The notes beneath the pieces were generated by a model. The model was not told where the DNA came from, did no database searches, and saw nothing but the letters and a program-made list of their open reading frames with translations. Source: Apostichopus japonicus (taxonomy: Eukaryota; Echinodermata; Holothuroidea; Aspidochirotida; Stichopodidae). Taken from it: DNA of 64,000 bases. Position numbers and translations under genes: made by a program. Shown here piece after piece: positions 20,467 through 32,009 of the stretch; the stretch's first letter is position 1, and every line of letters starts with the position of its first letter. The stretch is taken from positions 10,456,484-10,520,483 of the forward strand of contig NC_092564.1 of the NCBI RefSeq assembly GCF_037975245.1. Reading direction: 5' to 3'.

Positions 20467-21855
20467 AGATTCCTGTGGTTTACGTTTGTGGTTGATTTTA
20501 CTTGCCAGTGATGGCCCCAGATTGACGAAAAAGTCATTAAATTTATTAGCAATGTCATGGTCGGTGTTAATCTCTTTGTCACCATCCTTGAAAAAGAGGG
20601 ATACGATGATTGTTTACGACCTTTTTGGAGTAGTTGGTTAATGGTATCCCATGTGCCTTTTGGGTTACTCCTCGCATTATCAAATTTATTGTTGAAATAT
20701 AATTTTCTAGAAAATTTGATAACATGATTGAGCTTATTGCGATATTGAGAATAAATAGTTTTATTTACACCAGACGGGTTCTTAATATGTCTTTTAAATA
20801 GCTTATCTTTTCTTTTTATAGAAACTAGAATACCTGCAGTAATCCACAGGTGTCTCTTTCGACGTCTCTTAGATTTGGTGACGCATTGCTCAGGAAAGCA
20901 TTGATTATATATGGCATTGAAATTGTTATAAAACATAGAATAGGCAATGTTTGCATCAGTTTGGGATGAAACATTTTCCCAAGAAGCATCTTGGATTGTT
21001 GAGAAGAAATTCTGTACATTTGTTTTGCAGTAGTTCCTCACATACATAGAGTCCCTTTGCCTACTTTTGTGTATGGCAGTTTGGAGAAATAATGGATAAT
21101 GGTCACTGAGATCGGTTACAAAGATACCAGTTATTAGTTTGCAGTCATCATTGGTTATAACATTATCTAAAAGAGTTGCAGAAGTGCAACCCACACTGGT
21201 AGGTTTGGTAATAGTAGGAAAAAATCCACTGGCATATAGTAAGTTTAAAAAGTCAGCAGATTTAATATTGTCAGCAAGATCAATATTATAATCACCCATA
21301 ATGTATGCACTATGTCGTTCATTCGGGAGTTGGGTTAAAATTTTGTTTTCGTGTGTCAGAAAAATATGCAGTGAACTTTTTGGAGGCCTATAAAGTACGC
21401 CTATGGTATAATTTTTCATTGCTGATGTTATGTCAACCTCTATGAACATTGACAGAATCATTGAAAATGCTTATATCGTTTCTGAGTTTGAAATTTAAAT
21501 CGTTGTTAACAAATAAACAAACACCGCCACCTCTCCTTTCGGGACGATGCCTTTCAACAAGCGTATAGATATTGATATGGATTAGGGGGGATATATCTGC
21601 AGTAAGCCAGGTTTCGGTAAATCCAATGACAGAGAAATCCTCCTTCAATAGAGACGTAAATGTAGTTATGTCGTCTAAGTTTTTGTTAAGGCTTCGACTA
21701 TTATGGTGGAATAAAGACAATATGTGTTTGCTAGACATCTTGTTGTATGAAACAATATGGTAGTAATTGCATGCGATAGCTTCCTCCCATGTTTCAAGGT
21801 ATTTTGCAGCTTGCATCGCTATAAATAAATAAATGTATAACATGAACGCCGTCAT
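20463..21855 (-). pseudogene. LINE ORF2 N-terminal APE-type endonuclease domain (broken)
   Basis: Two overlapping frames carry the apurinic-endonuclease motifs in order: HHNSRSL, VIGFTETWL (catalytic Glu), RRGGGVCLFV, then GVLYRPP, YIMGDYNIDL (D-x-N), DNVITND and SDHYPLF (the final D-H pair). A Lys/Arg-rich linker (KRRRKRHLW) leads to the RT. A frameshift lies near 21,435-21,460. The enzyme would nick target DNA to prime reverse transcription. Confidence 0.9.
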
Positions 21856-21964
21856 CTTTGCATAGGTTCTGCTGAAGAATCCTTTGTTCTGACATTTCTC
21901 GCTCTGCTGAGATTAGGAATAAATGTTTTCTTCTTTAGTCTGATAGTTTGAAAGCCGTCTTCGT

Positions 21965-23124
21965 CTAGGGATATTTCTTTTGTGGGGTTGGATGTTTCCC
22001 CTTTGTGTGCTTGCCCCCTCCATCCGCTGAGATCCAGTCTCCGGTTGCGTTCTCCGTTGTTCTTCTACTTTTTTGTGTTGGCAATGTCGTCTTTTGTTCA
22101 GTTCGCTGTTGTTGGTGGGTTTTCTTTGACTCCTGGTTAGGATTACTCGGGTGTCTGGAGTTCGCGTTATTGTTCTTCTTTGCTGTTGAATCTGTGTTTT
22201 GTTCGGATTTCTGTGCCCTGACCTCGTTAGCTTCTTGAATAGCCTGATCGTCCTGTTCAACTGACCCAGTGACTAATCCCTCAGACTGATATTGTGTTTC
22301 GTTTTCATGTGTATCTAGGGTCGAGCCAGCGTCTGTGTTGTCATGGCGATACTCTTCAAACGTCTCAGGACAATTAAAGCTTTTATGTCCAAGTTCTTGG
22401 CATTTAAAGCATCTGACCTTTGGGCAATTAGCTTCCCGGTGCCCTTGGACATCGCAAACTTTACATTTGTAGTTAGGACAGTTTCTCCTGATGTAATCGC
22501 TTTCCAAACACAGATTGCATACTTTAGTTTGACTATTGTGCTTTAAGTTCATATTAATCCCGTTAATTCTAATTGCGTAAGGCAAGCTCTTGTGTTCTTC
22601 AGGTAGTTCTAACTGTACATATCGTATTCCGTTCTCGATATTTGGGAATCTGGGGAAGGTCTTTCGTTTCCATTCGCCTCTTATTTTACACCCATACTCA
22701 CAAAGTTTTCCTGTTAGATCTTTGTCCTGTATGAATGAAGGTACTCTGAAAACACTAACAGTTAGGAACGTTCTGTTGACACCAGTAGAAACTGATTCCC
22801 ATTCACGAGGAGTCCACTGTCCAAAATAAGATCCGCTTGTTCCTTTGCTTTTAATGTGATAATCCAGCATCCCAAAGATTTCACACAACTTGTAATTCCA
22901 TCTCTACCAACATCATTCATGATAGCATACAAAATCTCAGTATCTTTATATGAACTGTCGGCAACTCTGATGCTACACTCCTTTAATTTCTCCACTGTCG
23001 CAGAATCCGTACTAACAATCTTGTAGGCTAACGAACGTCGCAAGACGTCATTGCCGAGATCTCCAGCGGAAAAAGTATTCCAAAATTGGAATAAAATAAA
23101 ATTTTCTGCTAAATATTGTCTCAA
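21965..23124 (-). pseudogene. LINE ORF1 with three CCHC zinc knuckles (broken)
   Basis: Two overlapping frames join near 22,762-22,888. The C-terminal one has CNLCLESDYIRRNC, CKVCDVQGHREANC and CFKCQELGHKSFNC. The second and third knuckles are intact; the first has Tyr in place of His, explained by one C-to-T change. A polar Asn/Gln/Lys-rich tail follows. The N-terminal part looks like a gag/RRM-type ORF1 (ITSCVKSLGCWIITLK). No good ATG begins the N-terminal frame. The role in the family is binding element RNA. Confidence 0.8.
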
Positions 23125-23326
23125 TTAGTGTCTCAAATAATACAATTTATTTAACCTCGGAGATCATTAGAAAGTAGAAAATATAAGAGCTCCTCAAGGA
23201 ACAGTGTTAACAGGTTGACGGTTGGTTATCCAATAACGGTTGGTTATCCAATTTTTTGACTTCATGAAGTCAGACCAACTTAAAATTGATCTCAAGGATT
23301 GGGCTTTTTGATAGGTCTATTTATAT

Positions 23327-23560
23327 GTAGAGATATGCACTAGTTAATTGCAATTTCAGTCCTCCAAACTAGTGTAGGGATATGCACTAGTTAATTGCAA
23401 TTTCAGCCCTCCAAACTAGTGTAGGGATATGCAATAGTTTATTTGCAATTTCAGCCCTCCAAACTAGTGTAGGGATATGCATTAATTTATTTGCAATGTG
23501 ACCCTTCAAACTGGTGTAGGGATATGCACTAGTTTATTTGCAATTTCAGCCTTCAAAACT
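23327..23560. repeat. 47-bp minisatellite, 5 copies
   Basis: Units start at 23,327, 23,374, 23,421, 23,469 and 23,516 with the core GTAGGGATATGCACTAGTTA and a CAATTTCAGCCCTCCAAACT second half. It lies just upstream of the LINE 5' end. A separate 17-bp direct repeat ACGGTTGGTTATCCAAT occurs twice at about 23,217-23,252. Confidence 0.9.
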
Positions 23561-23780
23561 CCAGGAAGTTGCGGGTAAGGAACCTGAAAAAGTTTGTGGT
23601 CAGGACCATTGACAACATGTTTATACACGAAATCTAAGATTTATGTATATATCCAAAAATATCAGTTATTTTCAATTAACTTTCCCTGTGTCAGTTTATC
23701 ATCAAAAGCTCTATGAGGTAATAACATGTTTCATTTGTAACTTTTCTAAGATTTTGACTGATATGATGCTTTTTTTGTAG

Positions 23781-23861
23781 TTTGACGTGAAGTTAGGTGT
23801 TGCAGAAAATGTACGTTTGCAGTGTATGCTGAGGGCAGCTATGGAGACCAGGTACAATCAG
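23781..23861 (+). CDS. Exon-like segment B of an unidentified gene
   Basis: A T-rich tract and GTAG precede, and GTAAGT follows. The 81 nt are open only in phase 0 and encode FDVKLGVAENVRLQ and MLRAAMETRYNQ; the other two frames have stops. The protein is not recognised. Phase agrees with neither segment A (ends phase 1) nor the likely frame of segment C, so intervening exons or decay must be assumed. Confidence 0.5.
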
Positions 23862-25588
23862 GTAAGTTCGTTCCTTACTTTTTAAACATCTTAGGTCCAA
23901 GCATGTGTTATATTATGTGATATGCCTGCTACTACTGTACTAGATGGAATAATTATTTCAGTATGTGAACGAAGACGTTACAAGTATTCATATTTGCTTG
24001 CATTTCATTTTTATATTGTAGGTGATTTCTGTTGGTAGACAGCATAAGGCTAGATAGGTTGTACATATTCTGCGGTATTTGCCAGTAGCACCCTCAGTTT
24101 TATCACAAGTTTTTGTAGTATGAGATGGCCGTGTCCATGTGTCCGATAAAGGTAACTGTTGTGTACATATTGTTGTTGGCGTTGGTACATAATAGTATTC
24201 CATGGCATTGGCATTAGTTGGTCGTATGTACACTTAGAGTTGTAATAAATAAGCTGTATTGATTCCCTTCAGCTATCATCTATTGACAAAGCAAATATTT
24301 TTTTAGATGGTTATGGATTTTGGACAAATTTAAGATTTTATATCTTATTTTTTTTTATCATATGTCGGTTATAGCCATGATTTTTAGAATAGAAGGTTAA
24401 TTTTTGACATGAGATGCATTGTGGGTTGCATGGCATAAGCATTTAAAAGAGCCTTCTACTCCTTAATATTAAAGGAGCCATTCACTCTTTAATATTTTCT
24501 GAGCATTAAAGGAGTGTTCCAACATTTAAAAGCTAGTTTATGATTTTATCAAGCATTGTTTATTACACATTTGTTTTCCTTTTCCTCCTATTTTTTGATG
24601 TAGAGCTTGCTAGTGGGGAACAGAATACCAGCGCTTAAAGAGAAAAACTGAGTTCTGCCTTCCCTTGCCATACTATATCTCCCCCCACCCACCCCCCCCC
24701 CCCCCCCACTTGGATGTCGCAACCAGACTTCTCTAACCACCCAATCCTTTACATATAAACAATGTCCAATCAATTGCCAGGTAGTGTTTATAGAGTTATA
24801 GAACAACAGTGTTTGCTTCAATTATCAAGGAGACTTCTCTGCATATGCTGGTCTTCTCTACTGCTTTCAAATGCTAGCTAATGGCTAACTTGATCAATTG
24901 TCTTGCATTCTTTTCTTGATATAGTTTTGCCTTCTTTTGTATAATCTAAATAATTAAGTCACTCACTGTTTTATTTAAAGGCAACAATGAACTAAGGGAT
25001 TTTTTTTTGATCAACAGATAACTTCTGGAGATGAGTGGAATAACCCCAATGTTGGATGCTTCTCGGCCAAAAGATGTTTTTCTCATCAACTTCAAAGCAG
25101 TTGCTACATATTGATAGATAGTGTTCAAAGTTAAAAGTCTGCCAAAGCAATAGCAATAATAATAATAAATCCAGACCAGGTACTAAATGCATTTAACATG
25201 TGCACACTTCAGCAGCCGCTGCTGTGAGTATCCACCTTTGTAATTACTTTCATGATTCTTAGAGCAGGTTCCTTTTTTCTTTACTTGGATTTTGATCACT
25301 TTTTTTTAAGATCTTTAGCTTGACTTGTCACATTTCGATTTGTTTTGATTAATACCTGGTTGACTTTATAAATTTGCTGACCACATAAAAGAAAAGAAAA
25401 AGAAGAAAAAAAACTACCTTAAAAGCAATGATGTCATAGATTATGGAGGATTTTAAATGTTCTTTGAATATTCAATATGTTTGCCTAGCATTACCCTTCC
25501 TGCAAGTTGTTGACCAAAGCAAATCGTTAAAAGCAAAGATGTCATAGAAAATGGAGGATTTTGAATTTTTTGCTTTGAATCTTGACAG
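23862..25588. other. Intron-like non-coding stretch
   Basis: A+T-rich sequence with a C-rich run near 24,680-24,710 (CCCCCCACCCACCCCCC type). No gene is supported. A near-copy of AAAAGCAATGATGTCATAGA occurs at about 25,417 and 25,530, a small direct repeat. Confidence 0.5.
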
Positions 25589-25805
25589 GTCTTAACTATG
25601 AAGTGTGGCCTATTGCCGATCAGTCAAGATGCCTTGATTTGTGGTGAGATCTCTATACTATGACTACACGGAGATCGTGGTCGAGGAGGAACAGAAGGAT
25701 CAAATCATCAGGGCCCCTGGACCCAAAAACAAGATCGTCTGCTGTGGTGGGTCCATAGAGGCGTACTTCCTAGCCCTCAACTGTGTAGCAGCATGTGAGA
25801 TACAG
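25589..25805 (+). pseudogene. Exon-like segment C with an internal frameshift
   Basis: CTTGACAG precedes and GTAAAG follows. The first part reads LNYEVWPIADQSRCLDLW and then meets a TGA. One base further on in frame the segment continues RSLYYDYTEIVVEEEQKDQI, APGPKNKIVCCGGSIEAYF and LALNCVAACEIQ to the donor. Both parts have protein-like composition, so a one-base deletion near 25,640 (or an assembly error) is likely. It ends in phase 0, which matches the start of segment D. The protein is not recognised; GGSIEAY is only vaguely like a nucleotide-binding turn. Confidence 0.5.
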
Positions 25806-27002
25806 GTAAAGAATAAGCTGGACTTGGTCCAACGTGGTCGGATTGCTTGTAAAACTTAGCAGTGTTAGGCCAAATGTTTTCTGGTTATGTTACAGTTTGT
25901 TCATTCTCCTCCATTTCAGAACATTTTGGAGACCTGTGAAATTTACAGAGTTTTCCTTTTTTTAAGCTGTTTTTTAAAGAGCCGGGAATGGGGTAAGGGG
26001 GGGGAGGGGGTTAGGGTTGAAAATGGACAAGATTAGTCAACTCGAAACACAAAGTAAATGGTATGGATTGAGTTAATCTTTGTTGTGACCCTCTCCTCTG
26101 AGAAAAGTTATCTGAAATTTTCAAACTGTTTCCAAACAATATAATCAATTTGGAATTTTTATTGTCTTGGGAATGATTGTATCTCCCAGCCTACACGAAA
26201 CTTGATTTTGCCATTAGCATAGTCTACTTCTGTATCAATATGTAGTCATTACACTCTCCTCAACTCTCTCCACCCCCGAAGATTCCGCTTCTGTACAAAC
26301 TTTTGTTTGCTATATCCTGAGTCAAACTAGGCTCTGAGTAACAGCAGAAAGCCACCCGCAATAGCAAAGCCTGCTCCATGAATTTGAAAAGAAAATAACA
26401 GCGGTTGAAAAAGTATGTTTGACTGGAATAATTGCTAGTCTTGATGCGACTTGCCGACTCCAAATCGGATTTATGGATTTGGATTAAGGCATAGTAGGGG
26501 ATGTTTGCTTTCTAACATGTATGTGCACTAATAATGTTGACATTCAGCGATAAAGTTCCCATAATATTCTTTTTGATGTCTGACCCCAAGGGCAAGGTTA
26601 CCCACCTGGGAGATGTGTTTCATTATTGACCTTGGAAACCAGGGTCTTTTGGCTAATGTAAAGCCTTAGAAAAGCTACCAGTTGAAACTGGGAAAAATTC
26701 CCTTAGAGATCATTCATGAAAGTCATAATTGAGTTTTTTATTTGTATGTCTTGAAGGTTCAGCAACACACTTTACTAGTGGGTTAGGATTTCAAGTGGTG
26801 GGGGAAGTGGGGGGTGTTGATGAGCAGGAATGGGAGTACTTGGTCCTCTCTTCTCCCTGCAGCATCAAGAGTTGGTTGTCTGGGTTTTGTCAACCTACAA
26901 TTTTATCAATCGGTGTGTGTGTGTGTGTTTTTTTTTGTCGAGTCTGGGTAACAAACAATGGTCGTTACAAAGCGGATTATCTGCTTTCTAATAAAGTTAC
27001 CC
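25806..27002. other. Intron-like non-coding stretch
   Basis: No gene supported. There is a G-rich run near 25,997-26,010 and a short (TG)n plus T run near 26,914-26,937. Confidence 0.5.
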
Positions 27003-27440
27003 TTACCTAACACGATAAGTATTCAAAAAGTATTCAAAGATATCCTTAGTATTCAGAAAATTTACCATATAACACGCAGTACAAAATAAGTATTCCAATA
27101 CTAATATGAATAACTATAAGCCTTTGTCAGAGCCAAAATATGTAAATGAGTGAAGTATTCGAATACCTGTTAGGTATTCAAATAGGTATTCAAATAGGTA
27201 TTCAAATAGGTATTCGAATAGGTATTCGAGTAGATTTGGAATAGCTATTTGAATACTTAGCTCATTTACATATAAGTATTTGCTACTTTAAATAATTCGG
27301 CTCTGATGAATACTTATAGTTACTCGAATACTTATTCGCTAGTATTCAAATACTTGTATGCTAATTAGTTATTTTATGAAGGCTTAACAGGTTTCTGAAT
27401 ACTTACTCGAATACTTATTGAATATTTGTATGCTAATCAG
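27003..27440. repeat. GTATTC-rich palindromic repeat with a central 12-bp array
   Basis: GTATTC or GAATAC occurs more than twenty times here. Five units of TAGGTATTCAAA (or ...CGAA) start at 27,171, 27,183, 27,195, 27,207 and 27,219. Around this centre the flanks are inverted copies: ATATGTAAATGAG (27,139) against CTCATTTACATAT (27,261), and ATAACTATAAG ... CAGAGCC (27,110-27,135) against GGCTCTGATGAA ... TATAGTTA (27,299-27,322). The whole could fold into a hairpin over 200 bp long. A MITE-like foldback element is one explanation. Confidence 0.8.
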
Positions 27441-28445
27441 TTCCAAGTAAGGAGAGTTAGGAATTTGGCCAGCTTGTTGTCCTAGTTATTGATTAAAACT
27501 CTGCAAACAAATAATGAGAATAACCAGAATTCTGAAGTCTCCTTTTTTATTCAACAACTATAAAATTACAAAACAAAACAAAAATAAACTACAGCTTCTT
27601 CAATTTCATGTATCTTGGAGCATTCGTGCACTTGTATGCAAACCGTTTGTTCATCTCTTGTGGCTGTGGCTCTGTCCACTGGTTTCTGCCACAGATACTG
27701 TGAATGTACTCTGAACATAAAACAAATAGAAATAATTAATAATGATAGGGCACAAATATACATTGGCACAATAACCACCCACCAGAAACGGAAAATATAA
27801 TATATAATATTCAGTGCATAATATAGGGATGTCGCAACGCGGGGGAGAGATGGGTGGCTTTAGACCCCACTTTTTTTGCAAGCAAGCATGTTTACACATG
27901 TCTTACAACATGTCACAAAGTTTATATATAACCTTACTAGCCCCCCCCCCCCCCTGTAATAAATATTAAAATGATGAAAAATTTGGCTCCTTGCATATAA
28001 CCACATATGACTGGTTTAGGTTTTAAAGCCCATTATTTGTTCAGAATTTGAATAAACAAATTCACTTCAAATATGCCCATAATGTTGCACAAAATATCAT
28101 CTATGGACAATCAATATAGAAAAAAAACCCTTCAACCCCTAACAGACCGGTCAAAATTGCACGAGTAGAGGGAAGTATGATGAAGAATGTTGGTCAGGGA
28201 AGTTTCGAAAATTCAGACACAGTTAATTTATTGGTGAACAAATATTAAAACCTCTTATAACAGCTACTATAAAACTTCGATATCATAAAAAAAAATACAA
28301 CAAAAAAATCGAGGGGGGGGGCGGTCTCCCCCTTCGCCCCCTGGCTACGCTCCTGCGGTTAGAAATCTTGTAGGAAACAGGCCAAATGGAAACCCAGTGG
28401 TTATACGTCATCCACAACTCTTCTCTCAGGTTACATTTTTCACAG
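27441..28445. other. Non-coding stretch
   Basis: A+T-rich, with C runs at about 27,942-27,954 and a G run at 28,312-28,322. No gene supported. Confidence 0.5.
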
Positions 28446-28553
28446 TGGGTAGGTGACAAGGACCCCAAGAGTGGTGATGCAGTCGCTATCACCGATCCAC
28501 AACAGTTTGCAAGACAGGGACAAGATCATAAGGAGTACAAGAAGAAGGTTTAA
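28446..28553 (+). CDS. Exon-like segment D, possible terminal exon
   Basis: A TTTTTCACAG acceptor opens a 35-codon frame: WVGDKDPKSGDAVAITDP, QQFARQGQDHKEYKKKV, then TAA. The start phase (0) matches the end of segment C at 25,805, so C-D could be neighbouring exons of one gene whose C-terminus is this Lys-rich end. No AATAAA is close downstream. The product is not recognised. Confidence 0.5.
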   Translation, partial: WVGDKDPKSGDAVAITDPQQFARQGQDHKEYKKKV

Positions 28554-28778
28554 ACTGTACGTTGATGACGTTATACACTGTTATTTCTAATTGATTGTCT
28601 TATTTTTGTTATTTGTCACCACTTTCTCCTTCCTCTCACTTCTTTCCCATTTTTTCGCCTTTCCCCTAATTCGGTCTTCCGAGGAGTGAATGATGTATCT
28701 GGTATGTTATAGAAAAAGTGGTAAAAAAAAAAGATAATGTAAAAGTGTATCAGTGGGTGTTGCCCTGGATTCGTTGAA

Positions 28779-28870
28779 GCGGACTCCCCACGTAGGTAGG
28801 GTTCTCCCCTTGTAGGGAGCGGACTCCCCATTTAGGGAGCCATTTCCACATGTAGGGAGGGTTCGCCCAA
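28779..28870. repeat. Short tandem repeat, about 40-bp unit
   Basis: GCGGACTCCCCA occurs at 28,779 and 28,819, and TAGGGAGnG/TAGGGTTC words recur between them and on to 28,868, giving two to three degenerate units. Confidence 0.7.
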
Positions 28871-29395
28871 GAAAGTTTTTTAAGTTGTGCTATTTACTAT
28901 TGTATTTTTATGGTAGGTTGAAGCGGATGGGTGTATATTTCCTCACGCCCCCGACCCCCTTCCCACCCAGGATCATTTTACACACAGCAGACCCTTAGCA
29001 AGCCTCAACAATTTGCTGTGAGAACTTTAAACATTCTTAAATCTCTCCTCCTTAGTATCACTATTCAATGTCCTCTTAGTGTTATGTTATGTGTCTTCTT
29101 AGTGCTATGTTATGTGTTCTGTCATTCTGACATCTTTGATAGATGTCCCAAAGAGTGTCTGCCGGTGAAGTTTCCGTAACCATATTACACAGAAATGAAA
29201 AATTGATGAGGTCACACCTGCATCCAACAGAACGAGGCATTTAGCACTCATGCCACATGCTCCTTGCAGCTGGTGCCAGGACCGCGGTGGCAAAAGGCAT
29301 GAATTTTTAATGCCTCATCCTTAATGGCAGAGAGACTAGGAATAGAAGTGTTATAATGTTACCAACGAGGATGTTGTCTACTCTTTGAATTTCAG

Positions 29396-29456
29396 ATTAG
29401 GCAAGAGCGTTTTGGGGATAAGACGCACCCTGGACCCATCTCTGAAGTTCTGGCAG
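29396..29456 (+). CDS. Exon-like segment E
   Basis: TTTCAG precedes and GTATAA follows a 61-nt segment reading IRQERFGDKTHPGPISEVLA. It is short and the donor is only fair. It lies 0.8 kb downstream of the stop of segment D, so it would belong to another gene or an alternative transcript. Not recognised. Confidence 0.35.
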
Positions 29457-30855
29457 GTATAACTTATGGAGATGCTTGCAGAACACAGGTGCGTTGGAAT
29501 TTTCCTTGTCTCTGGCCCCCTCTACCTTCCATTCTTCTCCCCACCCTCTCTGCATTTATCTATTAAGTCCACATTCTTAAAGGATATCTCTTGTTTTAGA
29601 TTATGAAGAGCAGAGCCACCCACCTATTTCTGTTTATAGATTGTTTATGATTTGCATACTAGTATAAAGTATACCGACTAAGTTCGGTAGTATGTCAGCT
29701 GATAAGGCTTTTTATTTCATGGACAAGACCGTAATAAGTTGGTGTAGGGTTACACAGCAGTTGTACGGGTATGCTACTGTAGACAAGGACAGAATAAAGC
29801 GCCCTCGCTACCTGTTGTGTTCTAACGCGTCTCATACCAGCACAACAGTGTCCTGTTTCATTTAAGCTTTTACACTGGTTCGAGAGTAAACCATCTGTAT
29901 CAGCCCGATGACCCTCTAGTAATATTGTAAACATTGATCAAGATCTAATAATATGGTAAAGTTTGATCAAGGTACCAGTTTACTTAAGAATAGAAAGTCT
30001 TTTTTTTTTCTGTCTGTAGTTAGGTAATAGCTTGGCTGGCCTATCCCCCAATCCCAACAATTATTTTTATGTTATTTGATTAAGCATTATCTTGACCGCA
30101 CCTACCAATGGGCTGCCAAAAACTTAAGTATCCTTGCTTAGAAAAATTGTAAAAATCTTCATCATTAATCCAAAACAAGCACTAAGTAATAGAAAGAGAG
30201 AAAATAAAAGGGAGGGGGGGGGGCAATTTTGTTTTATCAATGTGCCTGGTGTGACAGTCGTTAGGATACGATTCATGTGTACTTATTAAAGTGTGGTGAA
30301 AATGATGGATGGTCTCGACATTCCTTCCGTTAGGTTCTATGTAAGTAATATCAGTGAATGTACCACAAGAAAGTACATGAGCTATGGGGAAAAGTTGAGA
30401 TATTAGCCACTCCCCCCTCCTCCCCCCACCCCACTCCACCCAGTAAAATGTGTGGGTAAATTGACACTGAAGCTAGTACTTGGACATGCCACTGGAGTTG
30501 CACTTCATGTTAAAATCAATAGGTTGAACAAACTTCCATTGATAAGATCGAATTAATTGATCAATCTCAACTTACTAAAGCCAGCTTACTCGGAAACAAA
30601 TATCTTTCAGTTATGGCTTGTTTTGATATTCTTCATTAATGATTACACAAAGTGATTGGTTTTAAGTGTAGAAATCATGTCACCTTTTATGTGAGTCATA
30701 AATCAATGCTTTGCTTTACTTTTGTTGGTGAACTCGGTTTGATCAGTGCTGTTCTACCCAACCTCTACCCCCCACCTATCCCCACCCCTCAAATTGCAGT
30801 TGTTTTCGGATTGGTTTGACTAGACTCACATGTTTGAAAGACTTGCCTGTGTGGC
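29457..30855. other. Non-coding stretch
   Basis: No gene supported. Contains a G-rich run at about 30,213-30,222 and pyrimidine-rich C runs near 30,410-30,440 and 30,767-30,790. Confidence 0.5.
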
Positions 30856-30970
30856 AGTAATGAGTGTCCGGGCGTCCGTAGGACACTTATTACTAGGAAA
30901 TAGTGTCTCATTTGCGTGAATAGTGTCTCAGGGACACTTTCCCTTGCTTTCTACGCCACCGTGGAAAGTG
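30856..30970. repeat. GTGTCC hairpin repeat (first locus)
   Basis: AGTAATGAGTGTCC (30,856-30,869) pairs with GGACACTTATTACT (30,881-30,894), 13 of 14 bases, around an 11-nt loop GGGCGTCCGTA. Further AATAGTGTCTCA, GGGACACTTTCCC and GGAAAGTGTCCGGG words follow to 30,970. The same family occurs inverted at 44,458-44,650. Confidence 0.8.
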
Positions 30971-31180
30971 TCCGGGTTCTCTTCAAAGAGCTTTAACGTG
31001 GTTCTGTTGAGTGACAAACATTTCTGGCCCTATCTACGTTCCCTTATTACTTAAAAGGAGGTAATTTACTAGCGAAGACCAGGTTGACAATGTTATATAT
31101 CGGTCAGCATGCACCCTCAAAACTCGGTTAAAGTATAAATAATACTTCGAGTGTCGACTGTTGTGGGAAGAGGCGGCAAA

Positions 31181-31273
31181 ATGTTGTTATTATCATGGAG
31201 ACTACACTCCAGAGGGACGCTGTCCGCTCTATTTCGATCGTCGACTGTCAGAAGGCTGCATAATGAATGTTAA
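31181..31273 (+). CDS. Small frame resembling a mitochondrial targeting peptide
   Basis: A 30-codon ATG frame in GGCAAAATGT context encodes MLLLSWRLHSRGTLSALF then RSSTVRRLHNEC. It has five or more Arg, many Ser/Leu and one acidic residue near the end, the composition of an amphipathic mitochondrial presequence. It lies in a local stretch that is richer in CpG than the surroundings (31.1-32.0 kb). It may be a chance frame or the 5' part of an exon whose splice site I cannot place. Confidence 0.25.
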   Translation: MLLLSWRLHSRGTLSALFRSSTVRRLHNEC

Positions 31274-31942
31274 ACTTATCTTCCGAACTAAGTAGTCATG
31301 TCTGTCTGAGATCTGCTGCTTATCAATCGTTACTACCATTAGGGTAGTTGTTTGGAAGGTCGGAATTTCTAAACGTTGGAGAAAGATCAACCATGTAGGT
31401 CGAAGGTAAATGTATTTTAACCGATACGCGGCGGCGATAGTTCCCCGCCATCCGGAGCATGGAGGTCAAATCCGGGGTCAGAGCAGGGAGTTGTTATTGA
31501 AAAACTCCCTGGTCAGAGTTAATACATTTTATTCAGTACGCGGGAAATGTGGAAATCTCCCGCTCTACGTTCTAGGTGTGACATGCGTATTTGCATTCTA
31601 CTGTAACATGTATACTGCTGTTTACTCAGTGAAGTAAGCCGAATGTGCCGTCTACGTCGTTACATGTCGCAGGCCCAAAATTTCTTAGTAGCTGCATATA
31701 TGCACGCACAGTAATTGCATTAAGAGTTGAGACCGTTAACTTACTTAGCCCGATCTGATATTACAAGATGACTTCTCCTGACCTGGATACCGATGACGAG
31801 TAGGCCTACATTAGCATTGGAAAATATCTTTCGTGACGACTGTACCCTGAAAAGTCTACGATAAATCTAGAAAGATCGATAAGGGGAAGATCGAAGGGTT
31901 TTAGACTGACGGGAGATGCCGATCTAGTTTACGTCGGCCCAC

Positions 31943-32009
31943 ATGGCAACGAAGATAGGCCCTTGGCCAAACTTCCCACAAAATGAAAGCTTACAAGAAG
32001 GGTTTGGCG
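31943..32009 (+). CDS. Candidate first coding exon
   Basis: ATG at 31,943 opens MATKIGPWPNFPQNESLQ then EGFG, followed by a strong donor GGTAAGTG at 32,010. A second frame from ATG at 31,983 (MKAYKKGLA) uses the same donor. The stretch is CpG-richer than its surroundings, as expected around a promoter or first exon. I cannot link it with certainty to a downstream exon and the product is unknown. Confidence 0.35.

Larger units (their letters stand above)
17852..23160 (-). mobile_element. Non-LTR retrotransposon (LINE, APE type), decayed
   Basis: Minus-strand order: ORF1 with zinc knuckles (23,124-21,965), APE endonuclease (21,855 to about 20,850), RT (20,466 to about 19,604), thumb and C-terminal part (to 18,002). 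A 3' tail built of repeated AAATC-like words (CAAATCAAATCAAATTTG on the minus strand) lies at about 17,872-17,851. Several frameshifts and stops break the frames, so it is dead. An 891-bp insertion (18,220-19,110) splits the end of ORF2. The enzyme layout fits the CR1/L2/jockey group; I do not assign a clade. It lies antisense to the neighbouring exon-like segments. Confidence 0.9.

Noticed and set aside
21913-22260. Arg/Gln-rich 115-codon frame
   Set aside because: Overlaps the polar tail of LINE ORF1 in another frame; it is a shadow of it.
25589-25805. Naming segment C as a particular cilia protein or nucleotide-binding enzyme
   Set aside because: Only a short GGSIEAY-type turn suggests it; not enough to name a family without a search.
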